Shown: one piece after another, positions 35,236-47,220 of the stretch | Position numbering within the stretch: position 1 is the first letter of the stretch | How the letters are laid out: each line of letters starts with the position of its first letter | Assembly: GCA_963920575.1 (NCBI GenBank) | Contig: OY986964.1 | Coordinates: 15,427,460-15,491,459 of the forward strand | Source of the DNA: Narthecium ossifragum | Lineage: Eukaryota; Streptophyta; Magnoliopsida; Dioscoreales; Nartheciaceae | Length of the DNA stretch: 64,000 nucleotides | Direction: 5' to 3' | Notes under the pieces: model-generated | The model's input: the letters and a program-made list of their open reading frames with translations, nothing else | Databases searched by the model: none | What the model was told of the DNA's origin: nothing | Position numbers and translations under genes: made by a program

Positions 35236-35689
35236 AAAATATAAAAGTAAAGCAATAAATCTAACTAGCCACTTTCGTAGGTCTCACGGTTGCACTTAGC
35301 ATGTGCAACAAGCCTTTAAAACCCTGGGTTACCCCAGTGGAGGAGTTATAGTCTCCTGAGGGTTTTCAGGGATAACACCCACAAATATCAATACATTCCC
35401 TTGAATATATAATTTGAAATCAATTATAATATTCATCAACTCTAATGCATGAAATAGAAATAATATCCATGAATAAACCTTTCAACTCATATTCACATAA
35501 AAACATAGTAAATCAAAACATGTCATAACATATTTCCAACACTCCAACATATTTAATCATGATTAAAAATAACTTTAACACTCCTGTGTGTGAATGGGGA
35601 TTCCACATGCTTCAGCGCATCAATTATATCAAAACACTTCAACTATTCAAGATCACAATCCTATCCAGGCACATATCTTCTTTTTTTTC

Positions 35690-35885
35690 CATAGGAATTC
35701 CAACTACTTTACGTGAACACCACGCTGGTTAGGCACACTGCCCGGTTACAAAGTTGAAAATCCTCATTTTTTTCTTTCTTTTTTTTCAGGAAATTCAACC
35801 GTTTTACGCGAACACCACGCTGGCTAGGCACACTGCCCGGTTACTAAGTTGAAAATCCTCATTTTTTCTTTCTTTTTTTTCCGCA
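35690..35885 (-). repeat. Two tandem units of about 96 bp
   Basis: Two near-identical units, each with a CACCACGCTGG(C/T)TAGGCACACTGCCC core and a T-rich end. Element A has a more diverged pair at 3152-3303. Confidence 0.8.
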
Positions 35886-37023
35886 TACTCAGATAATTGC
35901 ATGTGTTCATGTATTTTCTGTGTCATGAAATAAAATTATAAACCTATTCCAGTATCATGCTTAGAATCTAATATCAACCCCTTAACATGTGGAAGTCAAC
36001 ATGTGCATTAGGATATGTCAAGCTATCCTTAGATCATGGTAAAAGTGTTAAAGTATAGAAATAAGATCATGCATAGCAAAAATTTACTGTTTCTTATATG
36101 ACATACAAGTCTCAAAATAATTCATAAGATAAATTTCTAAAACATGCACGTTTGTCAAATCATATCATAATTTCATTCTTTTGATATAATTCAAGGGATG
36201 TATAATATTTGGTTACCAGAAAAAAATATGAGCATGAAATTTATGAATGCTACCCCCAACTTAAATGTAATTGTCTCCAATTACACTAAGTCATAAATGA
36301 AAGCATAGAAAATCGGGTAGAGATAACCGTAATTTAGCTCCAAAATAGGGCTCCCTCCTAAATACAAAAATAATCACCGCCATTAGCAATAAAATTTATT
36401 CCTCCCAACCATAACCTGCCAAAGAAATACATACATTTCCCAAAAGAACAAATATAACTCATGAAAGTTCAAAAATGTACTAGAATGAGAAACAATTTCA
36501 GCAGAGTCTCCTTTGTATTTTCATGATATATTAATCTGTACAATCATTCATCCACATAAATTGAAATATAAACATAAAATCTTAAAATACATCGAAGCAT
36601 CCATGCACAACACAAAAAAAATATTCATCATCCAAAATTTCATCCAGATTAAAGATCGAGACCGTCTGATTTGAAATCGAAGCTCTGTAGCATATGGATC
36701 GTGTTTTGTAGTAGTTGGACGGGTGAGAGCTCGTCGATGATGGATCAACGGTGAAACCTCATCGCCGGAGGACGGAGAGGATACAGGAAGAATCGTAGAT
36801 GCTTGAGGAGGTCTCCGGTGAGCTCTGATCGAAGAATCGAGGCCTCTAGGTGACAGATCGGAGGTGAACGGCTCGGAGGAAGACGATTGCCGAAATTGGA
36901 TTCCGATGATCGGAGCTCCAATCAAGGATGGCATGGGGTGAGGAAGGATCGTGGAGGCATGGGGTGAGGAAGGATCGTGGAGGCATGGGGAACGGTCATA
37001 TGGTGCTGGATTGATGAATTGAG

Positions 37024-39070
37024 CGAGTCGGTGGGTTTTCCTTCGCGAGGACGGCCGCCGTTGGCCGTCACTCTCCTCTGTCAGAAAGGGAGGACTTTCC
37101 CTCCCCTCCTTCCCCGGCTTTCCCCTTCCCTTTTCCTTCCTCTTCTCCTTCCCCTTCCCTTTTCCTTCCTCTTCTCCTTCCCCTTCTTCTTCCTTCTTCT
37201 TCCTTCTTTCTTCTTCCCGTTCTGTTTTTCCTCTGTTCTTCCCGGCTGCGAGCTTCTTCTCCTCCGGCCACCGTTTTGTGCGTTTTAAAGCTCGTTGTAT
37301 CCGTGGCGACGAGAGGAAGACCCCTGAAGTAGTTTGGAACCTTGTTGGTGACTGGCTTGCGGGGAATCAGCCGAGGATTAGCGCAGTTCGGTAGGTTTTC
37401 TACCTACGAGAGTTGTTTAATGGGTTTCTCTTAGTCTAGCCGTTTGATCTTGCTGATCTTTGTGTTGTTGGATGCATCTTGCCTAATATAATTTCTGTTA
37501 TAAGTTTCATGAACTTTGGTTGAGATTTTAGTAGGATTTATGCATGATTAATCTCAGATTTTCCGGTTTCTGCTGTTCTTGAAGAACAGTCGGCTTGCGG
37601 CGAGTTTTTCGGCCAATACGTGCATGTTCTTGGGTTGTGATGAACATAAGAGTTGTAGATATTTAAATCTACTCTGAAACCCAACTGATTTCTTATTTTT
37701 CTGATTTTTCTACGAATTGTTATGATTTGCGCACTGGCGGGCTGCATTGCAGCAATGAGGTGGTAAGTTAGTTTGATTAGTGGTTTTGATTAGTTTTTTC
37801 CGTTAATCTAACCGTTGGATGTTTATGGATTTTGGATATGTTGATTCCGGCATGTAGATCTACTGGTGGTTAAGTTGGATCTCGAATCCGACGTCGTTTG
37901 GATGTCGGATCGACGGGGTCAATTAGCCTCTAGTAGAGAACTTTTGGTGTTTTAAATATAATATTATATGTCGGATTATAATATTATATTTTTACTGTTC
38001 ATCAGCGTTTTCGGGGTTGCTTCCCGTTCCATGAGTCCGCGGTTGACGGTCGGGGTACCGTCGTAATGCCGAGACCCGCTGCGGATTGGCTGGCAGCGGT
38101 TGGTAGTACCGCTGCAGCGATCCGGTTGACTTATATGATGCCTTATCATACTATTGCATCCCTATCTTCTGTTTGTGTATGTTCATAGCATGCAGTGTTG
38201 ATTTGTGCATTAGTTGCATGGTTAGGGCGTGGATGATCTGTGGGTCGCCATCCCGAGGCTGGAAGCTCGAATTTAGCCCTAGAACCGGGGTTGGGTAGTT
38301 TGGACCCGGTTCGAATTGTGGTGTCCAGTCGATTCGATGATAGGCTTAGATGACTGGTACACTTGTTGCTTGATGATGGTAGAGGTCGTGTCGGCCTCGA
38401 GTCGGATGCTGAGGTGTAGCCTGTGTTCCACTATGTTGACTCTTGAGTAGAGGAGTTACCTACTCAGCGGTGTCTTTTCCCGCCTACAGTGTCGGGTTCC
38501 TGCATGTGAGTCAGCAGTGTTTGTTCTTGCTTACTGAGTGCTGCTCCTGGGCCTCAGGGACACGCGGTGGGGTTATGGGACCCCTGTATACACCCAGGTC
38601 TTATTTGAGGGTGACACTGTTGCATTTCCCTCTTCCTTCTGTGTGTCGTAGTGTAGAACCCTACTGAGCTTTATGCTCACTCCTACCCGGGCTGCGTTTT
38701 GCAGGTGCAGGCGTCCGTTCTTCTTCTGTGGCCCCTACCAGGCAGTTGGTCGACGGTACGGCGGCGCCAGGCGGAGTCTGAGAGGTGGTGATCATTTACT
38801 GCTTTTACCCTATGTTAGATAGTCTCCTACGGGAGTAATGTTGTATTTGAATCTTCCCCTCTCCGATGATATGTATATTAAATCTTTTTGGGTTCTGTAA
38901 TCTGTGGTTCGAGGTTTCATTAAATTATTGTCTTTTAATTGGGGGTATTTGATGAATTGTTAGGGAGACCAATAGGTTAGAGGGAACCCTTGCCATTATT
39001 TTCCGTGGTTTGTTAGGTTTCGGTTCGCATCGCCTGGCCCGGTTGGGCTTTCGTGGGTCAGGGTCCGACA
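37024..39070 (+). repeat. 5' LTR of the Tekay element, left end missing
   Basis: Similarity to the 3' LTR starts at CGAGTCGGTGGG (37024 and 43949). Contains a strongly pyrimidine-rich tract (37085-37215). No gene; ORFs in the pyrimidine tract are base-bias artefacts. Ends ...GTCCGACA. Confidence 0.88.
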
Positions 39071-39073
39071 GCT

Positions 39074-39085
39074 TGGTATCAGAGC
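39074..39085 (+). promoter_or_regulatory. Primer binding site, initiator Met tRNA
   Basis: TGGTATCAGAGC, 3 nt after the 5' LTR, the standard primer site of chromoviruses. Confidence 0.9.
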
Positions 39086-39271
39086 ATAGGTTGTAGATCC
39101 CAGGGATAGGATCAGGATTCAGCTGAGATTGAGCGTGGAATGGGTTAGTTCTATGTCTAGAACATCCGTGCATGCTCCTTTTGATGTGTTATGCTTTTCC
39201 GCTTTATGTTGTGCTGCTTTGTCTTGGGTTTCGGACGAGTGGACGCTCGTTTGTCGTTGGTGATTACGCAG

Positions 39272-40300
39272 ATGTCGGGAGCTGGAGGCCGACCTTCGGT
39301 TGTTGGTCGGGGTGGGGCACGATTTGATCGACCCGCTCGACCAGACATGGTAGCACCTGTCAGGGAGGTCAGAGGTAGACGGACTGAGCCATCATCAGCG
39401 ACGGTTTCGGTCGCACGGGAGGAGGCCCTTCTCGCCGATGAGGGGGTTCTCGCTCCGGTCGACGCGCAGACCGCTGCGGTGGTCTTGATGGAGTTTCAGC
39501 AGTATGCCACCCGGTTCACGCACTTGGTCCGTTTTGCGGGGGCAGTGGCAGCAGATTCAGTGGCCAGGACACGGCAGTTTGAGTGGGGTCTTCGTCCAGA
39601 GATCAGGCGTCATACGTGTTCCCACCGCTTTCAGACGCACTCAGCATTCCTGAACTGCGCCTTGGTAGAGGAGGCGCAGTTGCGAGACGAGAGGTGCCTG
39701 GCAGTTCCACCGGCACCTCTACCAGCGCACCGCAGAGACCCCAGTTCAGAGGGGGATTCGGCGGAGGGCACCAGCGGCATTAGCGACGCTTTTAGCAGCA
39801 GTCGCAGTGCCCGCAGCAGTTCCAGGCACAGTTGCCGAGTCCGCCAGGCCAGTTTCTCCTGACGGCCGGGCCGTCTGGGTAGGCTCCGTCATGGGGTGGC
39901 CAGGGTCAGCAGCCTGGTGGTGCGTCAGCCACTTGTTTCCAGTGCGGGCAGCAGAGACACTTCCGCCAGGACTGTCCCATGCGAGGAGCGCGGGGTGCTG
40001 TGCCGTAGGGCAGTAGAGGCGGGGGGTCCGGTGCCTGGCAGGGGAGCGGTGGTGGGCGTGGGTCAAGGGCTGGACCGGGCCGCTCCAGAGGTGGAGGCGA
40101 CCAGCGGGGGCTTGTGTTTGCTCTTCCGGGGCGTGAGCAGTCGGACACCGTTTAGCTTTACCAGCCGTACCAGCAGCCGCAGTAGTACCAGCAGGCAGCG
40201 GCAGAGCCATCCGTCCTCAGAGGTATCTTTCAGCTTTCTAGTTCTTTAGTAGATGTGCTGATAAACTCTGGGGCGTCTCATTCCTATGTTGCTAGCATGT
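39272..40300 (+). pseudogene. gag: Tekay gag and protease start, deleted and broken
   Basis: Starts MSGAGGRPSVVGRGGARFD. The usual central capsid section is absent: the N-terminal part (DAQTAAVVLMEFQQYATRFT) passes directly to HLVRFAGAVAADS and TRQFEWGLRPEIRR, which normally lie far apart. After a frameshift near 39610 the rest reads in a second frame with APQRPQFRGGF, a CCHC knuckle CFQCGQQRHFRQDC (39934-39975), and the protease motif LINSGASHSYVA, in which the catalytic D is N (40264-40266). In this frame six TAG stops (39781, 39793, 39880, 40006, 40153, 40183) stand in a glutamine-rich setting. Confidence 0.8.
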
Positions 40301-40406
40301 GTGTGGCATCGCTAGGATTAGAGACGAGTAGGCTAGAGGTGGACAGTCTGTAGACTCACCGATCGGCGGCACAGTCAGGATAGACCGGGTCTACCAATCT
40401 TGTTCT

Positions 40407-43400
40407 TTGGAGGTTCGAGGCCTCCGTGTCTGTCTAGACCTGCGGGTACTAGACATGACAGGCTTCGATGTGATACTCGGTATGGACTGGTTAGCAGCAT
40501 ACCGAGCTATCATCGACTGTGGTCGCCGGAGGGTGGTCGCTTGGACACCCGATGGGACACAGTTTGTGTTGTTGGGGGATCGGTTCTCAGCCGATTCCTT
40601 TGCTTGTGATGTAGCGAGGCGTGGCAGCAAGCTCTCAGCCTTGTTGGCCAGCCTGTCCCTGTTTGGTTCTGAGGGAGTGCAGCAGAACAATTTTTCCAGG
40701 ATCATGTGCGACTACACCGACGTGTTTCCCGAGGTGTTACCAGGGCTTCCGCCGCCCAGAGAGGTCGATTTTGAGATCGACCTAGTACCAGGTACCGCAC
40801 CGATCTCTCTCCCAGCTTTCAGGATGGCACCAGCAGAGCAGAGTGAGTTGAGGACCCAGCTAGACGAGCTTACCAGCAGAGGTTTCATCCGTCCCAACAT
40901 GTCTCCCTGGGGGGCGCCAGTGTTGGTCGCAAAGAAGAAGGATGGTACCCTTCGACTTTGCATAGACTACAGGCGGCTCAACAAGGTGACGGTGAAGAAC
41001 AGGTATCCGATGCCGAGGATCGACGACTTGTTTGACCAGCTGCGAGGATCTTCAGTGTTCTCGAAGATCGACCTCCGCACCGGCTACCACCAGTTGAGGG
41101 TTCGGGATTGCGACATCCCGAAGACGGCTTTTCGGACTCGGTACGGCCTGTACGAGTTCGTGGTGATGCCGTTTGGGCTGACGAACGCACCAGCAGCGTT
41201 CATGGATCTCATGCAGAGGATCTTCCGGCCTTTCCTAGACGAGTTCGTGGTGGTGTTCGTCGATGACATCCTTATCTACTCCCGGTCAGAGGCGGAGCAC
41301 GAGCGACACTTGGCGACAGTGTTGCAGCTACTTCGGGAGCATCGGCTTTATGCCAAGGCTTCCAAGTGCGAGTTCTGGCTTGCACAGGTGGGATTCCTTG
41401 GACACGTGGTGTCGGCAGCAGGGATCTCAGTTGACCCGGCCAAGGTCGAGGCAGTGGTACAGTGGCAGAGACCGAGGACAGTGTTTGAGGTCCGTAGTTT
41501 CTTAGGCCTAGCGGGTTACTACAGGCGGTTCGTGCGGGACTTCTCCAGAGTTGCCAAACCGTTGACCAGACTGACACAGAAGGCCGTCCCATTCGTGTGG
41601 GATGATGCTTGTGAGCGAGCCTTCGTGGAGCTGAGGATCAGGTTGACCAGTGTGCCAGTGCTGATCGTCCCCGAGCAAGGTGTTGGTTACAGTGTCTACT
41701 GCGACGCCAGCGGTGAGGGTTTGGGGTGTGTCCTCATGCAGGAGGGCCACGTAGTTTCCTATGGTTCTCGTCAGCTGAAGAACCATGAGAGGAACTACCC
41801 GACTCACGACTTAGAGCTAGCAGCGGTGGTCTTCGTCCTGAAGACCTGGCGTCACTACCTCTATGGCGAGAAGTTCCCTGTCTTCTCGGACCATAAGAGC
41901 TTGAGGCACGTTTTCACCCAACGTGACCTCAACCTGAGGCAGCGACGCTGGATGGAGCTACTGGAGGACTACGACTTTGAGTTGCATTACCATCCTGGTA
42001 AGGCAAACGTCGTAGCAGACGCACTGAGCAGACAGGTGAGAGACACCAGAGCAGCAGTTGCAGGGTTGTCAGCACGGCAGTGGCAGGCTCTAGAGACGGC
42101 GGGCCAGTTGGGGCTCGAGTTTGAGGATCGGGGATCCAGCAGCTTTCTCTACGCAGTGCAGAGTATGCCAGCAGTTCTTGCTAGAGTGTTAGAGGCACAG
42201 CACAGTGACCCAGAGCTCGAGGAGTTACGCACATCGGCGGGCACGGAGGGAGCAGACGGGGACTGGACAGTATCGTCAGACGGAGGGCTACGGTTCAGAG
42301 GCAGAGTAGCGGTTCTAGCAGATCCAGTTCTACGAGACGACGTCCTACAAGAGTTACACCACTCTCGTTTTGCAGTTCATCCCGGCGGCGCCAAGATGTA
42401 CCAGGATCTTCGGCGACAGTTCTGGTGGCGCGGGATGAAGAGGGCAGTGACGGAGTTCGTATCGCGTTGCCTTACCTGTCAGAAGGTCAAGGCAGAGCAC
42501 CAGCGGACTCCGGGGTTACTTCAGCCGCTTCCACTAGCTGAGTGGAAGTGGGGAGCACACCACGATGGACTTCGTGACCGGGCTACCGAGATCTCTTAGG
42601 GGGAATGACGCGATTTGGGTCATCGTTGATCGATTGACCAAATCGGCGCACTTCCTGCCTATGCGGACGACAAACTCGACGGACAGGTTGGGCAGCTTGT
42701 ACGTCAGACTACATGATGTTCCAGTTTCTATCGTGTCAGACCGTGACCCCAGGTTCACCAGCAGGTACTGGCGAGGCTTTCAGGAGGCGGTTGGCACACT
42801 CCTGACTTTCAGTACGGTTTTCCATCCGCAGACAGACGGGCAGTCAGAGCGGACGATCCAGATCTTGGAGGACATGCTGAGAGCATGTGTCCTCGACGCA
42901 GGAGGCAGCTGGGAGGAGCACGTTCCCTTGGTGGAGTTTGCCTACAACAATAGCTACCAGTCCAGTTTTGGAGTAACACCTTTCGAGGCATTGTACGGTA
43001 GGTCGTGTCGTTCCTCAGTGTGCTGGACAGAGGTTGAAGAGGCTTCACTCACCGGTCCAAACCTCGTCAGGCGATCATCAGAGAGGTTAGTGCAGATCAG
43101 GTAGAGGCTTCTGACGGCTCAGAGCCGACAGAAGAGTTATGCAGATCAAAGGCGACAACCGTTGAAGTTTGCAGTCCGTGACCGAGTGTTATTGCAAGCA
43201 TCGCCGTACAGAGGGTCCGTCAGGTTTGCTAGAGGTGGCAAGTTGGCGCCGAGGTTCGTCCGGTCGTTCGAGATCCTAGAGAGGGTCGGCGAGGTAGCTT
43301 ACCGCCTGAATCTTCCTCAGCACATGTCTGCTGTGCACCCGACTTTCCACGTGTCGATGCTGAGGAAGTATCACCCAGACCCGTCTCATGTCATCAGGGT

Positions 43401-43620
43401 GGATGACATTGAGCTTGAGGCATACGCGAGCTTTGTTGAGCAACCGGTTTGGGTACTTGACCGGAGAGATAAGGTCTTGCGGGGCAAGACGTTTCCCTTG
43501 GTCAAGGTACTGTGGAGGCACAGAGGCACCGAGGAGATGACCTGGGAGCGCGAGGCGCGCATGCGGCAGGAGTTTCCGCAGCTGTTTTCTTCTCGAGGTA
43601 CCTCTTGTCCTGTCTTATAG
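40407..43620 (+). pseudogene. pol: Tekay pol: RT, RNase H, integrase, chromodomain-like end
   Basis: First frame 40407-42599: [15 protein letters not shown] with [46 protein letters not shown] and FVDDILIYS (FVDD at residues 284-287); RNase H with [25 protein letters not shown] and SDHKSLRH; integrase finger HHSRFAVH...CLTCQ. A 1-bp gain in a G run near 42550 shifts the frame. It continues at 42565 with the DDE core: [19 protein letters not shown] and [10 protein letters not shown], the last two as D-X35-E. One TAG stop at 43102-43104 precedes the C-terminal part (43162-43620), with HPTFHVSMLRKYHPDPSHV and a chromodomain-like PVWVLDRRDKVLRGK. Four or so residues appear lost near LYVRLH. Otherwise well preserved. 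Confidence 0.9.
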
Positions 43621-43694
43621 TGTAGCGGTTCTGTTGTTTCTGAGCCCTACCTTTATCGAATCACGAGACGAGATTTCCTTTAAGGGTATTAGGA

Positions 43695-46002
43695 TGTGAG
43701 GACCTGTCCCTTTACCCCTGTGGCTCGTTGTAGACCGCAATGGTAATTTGGTAAAATTGCGCCTTGTTCATTTGTTTCACACCCGCGTGTGCACACACTG
43801 ACCTTGTTTGTGTTAGTGCTTGATTAGAATGGTTAGGTGGATCCGGGATCGGAAGATCCCAGCTCGGGCGCGCAGAAGCTTACTTTTGGGCAGCTGGCGG
43901 CCCGTGAGCAATCGATCGCTCCTAGGAGAGATCGATCGGACTCGTGATCGAGTCGGTGGGTTTTCCTTCGCGAGGACGGCCGCCGTTGGCTGTCACTCTC
44001 CTCTGTCAGAAGGGGAGGACTTTCCCTCCCCTCCTTCCCCTTTTCCCCTCCTTCCCCGGCTTTCCCCTTCCCTTTCCCTTCCTCTTCTCCTTCCCCTTCT
44101 TCTTCCTTCTTCTTCCTTCTTCTTTCTTCTTCCCGTTGTTCTGTTTTTCCTCTATTCTTCCCGGCAGCGAGCTTCTTCTCCTCCGTTCTCCCTCCTCCGG
44201 CCACCGTTTTGTGCGTTTTAAAGCTCGTTGGATCCATGGCGACGAGAGGAAGATCCCTGAAGTAGTTTAATCCCTTGTTGGTGACTGGCTTACGGGGAAT
44301 CAGCCGAGGATTAGCGCAGTTCGGTAGGTTTTCTACCTACGAGAGTTGTTTAATGGGTTTCTCTTAGTCTAGCTGTTTGATCTTGCTGATCTTTGTGTTG
44401 TTGGATGCATCTTGCCTAGTATAATTTTTATTATAAGTTTCATGAACTTTGGTTGAGATTTTAGTAGGATTTATGCATGATTAATCTCGGATTTTCCGGT
44501 TTCTGCTATTCTTGAAAAACAATCGGCTTGCGGCGAGTTTTCCAGCTAGTACGTGCATGTTCTTAGGTTGTGATGAACATAAGAGTTGTAGATATTTGAA
44601 TCTACTCTGAAACCCAACTGATTTCTTATTTTTTCGATTTTTCTACGAATTGTTATGATTTGCGCACTGGCGGGTTGCATTGCAGCAAAGAGGTGGTAAG
44701 TTAGTTTGATTAGTGGTTTTTATTAGTTTTTTCCCGTTAATCTAACAGTTGGATGTTTATGGATTTTGGATATGTTGATCCCGGCATGTAGAGCTACTGG
44801 TGGCTAAGTTGGATCTCGAATCCGATGTCGTTTGGATGTCGGATCGACGGGGTCAATTAGCCTCTAGTAGAGAACTTTTGGTGTTTTAAATATAATATTA
44901 TGTCGGATTATAATATTATATTTTTACTGTTCATCAGCGTTTTCGGGGTTGCTTCCCGTTCCATGAGTCCGCGGTTGACGGTCGGGGCACCGTCGTAATG
45001 TCGGGACCCGCTGCGGATTGGCTGGCAGCGGTTGGTAGTACCGCTGCAGCGATCCGGTTGACTTATATGATGCCTTATCATACTGTTGCATGTCTATCTC
45101 CTGTTTGTGTATGTTCATAGCATGCATTGTTGATTTGTGCATTAGTTGCATGGTTAGGGCGTGGGTGATCTGTGGGTTGCCGTCCCGAGGCTGGAAGCTC
45201 GGATTTAGCCCTAGGACCGGGGTTGGGTAGTTTGGACTCGGTTCGAATTGTGGTGTCCAGTCGATTCGATGATAGGCTTAGATGACTGGTACACTTGTTG
45301 CTTGATGATTGTAGAGGTCGTGTCGGCCTCGAGTCGGATGCAGAGGTGTAGCCGGTGTTCCACTGTGTTGACTCTTGAGTAGAGGAGTTGCCTCCTCAGC
45401 GGTGCCTTTTCCCGCCTGCAGTGTCGGGTTCCTGCATGTGAGTCAGCAGTGTTTGTTCTTGCTTACAGAGTGCTGCTCCTGGGCCTCAGGGACACGCGGT
45501 GGGGTTATGGGACCCCTGTATACACCCAGGTCTTACTTGAGGGCGACACTGTTCCATTTCTCTCTCCCTTCTGTGTGTCGTAGTGTAGAACCCTACTGAG
45601 CTTTATGCTCACTCCTACCCGGGCTGCGTTTTGCAGGTGCAGGTATCAGTTCTTCTTTTGTGGCCCCTACCGGGCAGTTGGTCAGCGGTGCGGCGGCGCC
45701 AGGCGAAGTCTGAGAGGTGGTGATCATTTACTGCTTTTACCCTATGTTAGATAGTCTCCTACGGGAGTAATGTTGTATTTGAATCTTCCCCTCTCCGAGG
45801 ATATATATATTAAATCTTTTTGGGTTCTGTAATCTGTGGTTCGAGGTTTCATTAAATTATTTTCTTTTAATTGGGGGTGTTTAATGAATTGTTCGGGAGA
45901 CCAATAGGTTAGAGGGAACCCTCGCCATTATTTTCCGCGATTTGTTAGGTTTCAGTTCGCGTCGCCCGGCCCGGTTGGGCTTTCGCGGGTCGGGGCGTGA
46001 CA
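43695..46002 (+). repeat. 3' LTR of the Tekay element
   Basis: 2308 bp, TGTGAGGACC...GGCGTGACA, preceded by a purine-rich TTAGGA. U3 contains CAATCGATCGCTCC and GAGATCGATCGG at 43910-43940, the motif seen in several other elements here. The short ORF 43820-44221 is pyrimidine-tract translation. Confidence 0.9.
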
Positions 46003-46153
46003 CTGGGAGAGGGAAGGAAAAGAGAGAGAGGAAGAGGAAAGGTGCGGCTTCAGCCGTGATCACGGTGGTGGTGCACGGCCGACTTGACGCCGAGAGAGCC
46101 AGAAGAGAGGGGGGGCGAACACGGGGGCTAGGCCAAGGCGAGGAGGAAGGATG
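46003..46153. other. GC-rich spacer, unclassified
   Basis: Purine-rich on the plus strand; no ORF or repeat identified. It joins 46677 across the solo LTR. Confidence 0.4.
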
Positions 46154-46671
46154 TGATACCCAGAAGAGTAGGGATCACCGACGATTTTCACGGTCGAAGC
46201 CCGGGTCAAGAGCTCCCGGATGTTGTTGACTTGAGAGTGAGATCCCTAGAACAATCCCTTTGTCAAGGGAACCGAGCTTTGTAGCATAAGCCTTTGGTGG
46301 GTTTGATTATTTCTTTGATGGTTTCTACATAGCTATGGGGGTCTTTATGTAGGCATCGTACAAGACACCTAATCAGAGTAGAACTCTGGCTTACTGATTT
46401 CCTACTCAAGTAATAGCCTATTTTAGAAAGGAAAAAAGAAAGAGTCATACTGCAACTCAAAACTAAACTACAATAGTGTGTGTCGTACTCCTGGTGGGAC
46501 CAGGCGAGGAGAGGCCAGCCCCTTGTGTGGACGGCTCCAAGGAAGGCCAGCCCTTGGCTTGGGCCTGTTGGGCTTGGGCCTAGGCCTGTTGGGCTTGGGC
46601 CTAGGCCCACATCTGGTCTGATCAGGTGCACCAAGTTAGGTTTTTCAAAGTTCAAATTTTGGCGCGTATCA
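46154..46671 (-). mobile_element. Solo LTR, remnant G family
   Basis: 518 bp; on the minus strand TGATACGCGCC...GGGTATCA. The flanks GGATG (46149-46153) and CGATG (46672-46676) are a 5-bp target duplication with one difference. The first 136 bp match the LTR remnant of G at 31013-31148. Confidence 0.85.
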
Positions 46672-46676
46672 CGATG

Positions 46677-47220
46677 CGCCTTCCATGGCACACCTAGCTC
46701 TTGTACCGCATCAGTCCCGACACCCTCTGCTCGCCACAGCCCGTCACACCTTGCCGCGACCAGGTGCCATGCCACTGCACCAAGCCACCCGACACCCACA
46801 CTACGCCCGAACCATGCCGCGCTATCCCCCGTGCCGCGACCGCGCCATGCCCCCACACCGCGATCGCGCCACGTCCTCCTCACCTCGCATCATCTTCTCT
46901 TCTACCACGCCAACCTTCGACTTCCCCGAGTCAAGCCACTCCAGGAGGACTTGGACTCGAGCTCGGGACTCTTTTCCCTCTCCGCCATCATTGGGAAGGA
47001 AAATCCCAAGTCCAAGGGAACCCCCACGGCGGCGTTACGCCCGCAACGACCCAGCACGCAAACTTGGAGCTCTTACGAGCAAAACGCTCGTAGCAATGCA
47101 TGCTTTTAAGGCATTAATATAACATACAACACATTATGACACATATTCGGCCTCAAACAAGCAGTATAACAAACACAACAATGGTGGCACACCTTCGGCC
47201 TTAGATTATACTAAACATTC
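46677..47220. other. GC-rich then AT-rich spacer, no gene
   Basis: Proline/alanine-rich ORFs on the plus strand (46685-47122) carry no domain. CTCTTACGAGCAAAACGCTCGTAGCAATGC at 47066-47095 contains a short imperfect inverted repeat (TACGAGC/GCTCGTA). Confidence 0.4.

Larger units (their letters stand above)
33754..37023 (-). mobile_element. Element E: relative of element A, cut by the Tekay element
   Basis: Minus strand: complete 3' LTR (33754-35199), polypurine tract and hairpin (35200-35235), tandem repeat (35690-35885), second polypurine-like tract (36250-36264) and GC-richer interior (36640-37020) homologous to 4250-4800 of A. It ends at the truncated LTR of the Tekay element; ORF, primer site and 5' LTR are absent. 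A 26-bp tandem duplication (GTGAGGAAGGATCGTGGAGG core) lies at 36935-36990. The minus ORF 36548-36934 has no recognisable domain. Confidence 0.75.
37024..46002 (+). mobile_element. Tekay/Del-type chromovirus (Ty3-gypsy)
   Basis: 5' LTR remnant 37024-39070, initiator-Met primer site 39074-39085, gag 39272-40230, pol 40407-43620, 3' LTR 43695-46002. The first 254 bp of the 5' LTR are missing and the remainder has almost the same length as in the 3' LTR (2047 against 2054 bp), with few differences, so the element is fairly young. The Pol sequence and a C-terminal chromodomain-like end match the Tekay/Del clade. Coding damage includes a shortened gag, a mutated protease motif, one frameshift and several TAG stops. 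Confidence 0.9.

Noticed and set aside
36977..37288. ORFs in the pyrimidine tract of the Tekay LTR, repeated at 43820-44270
   Set aside because: They are translations of a C/T-rich low-complexity tract in LTR sequence.
39896..40249. 117-residue plus-strand ORF in the Tekay gag region
   Set aside because: It is a shifted frame; the zinc knuckle and protease motif read in a different frame.
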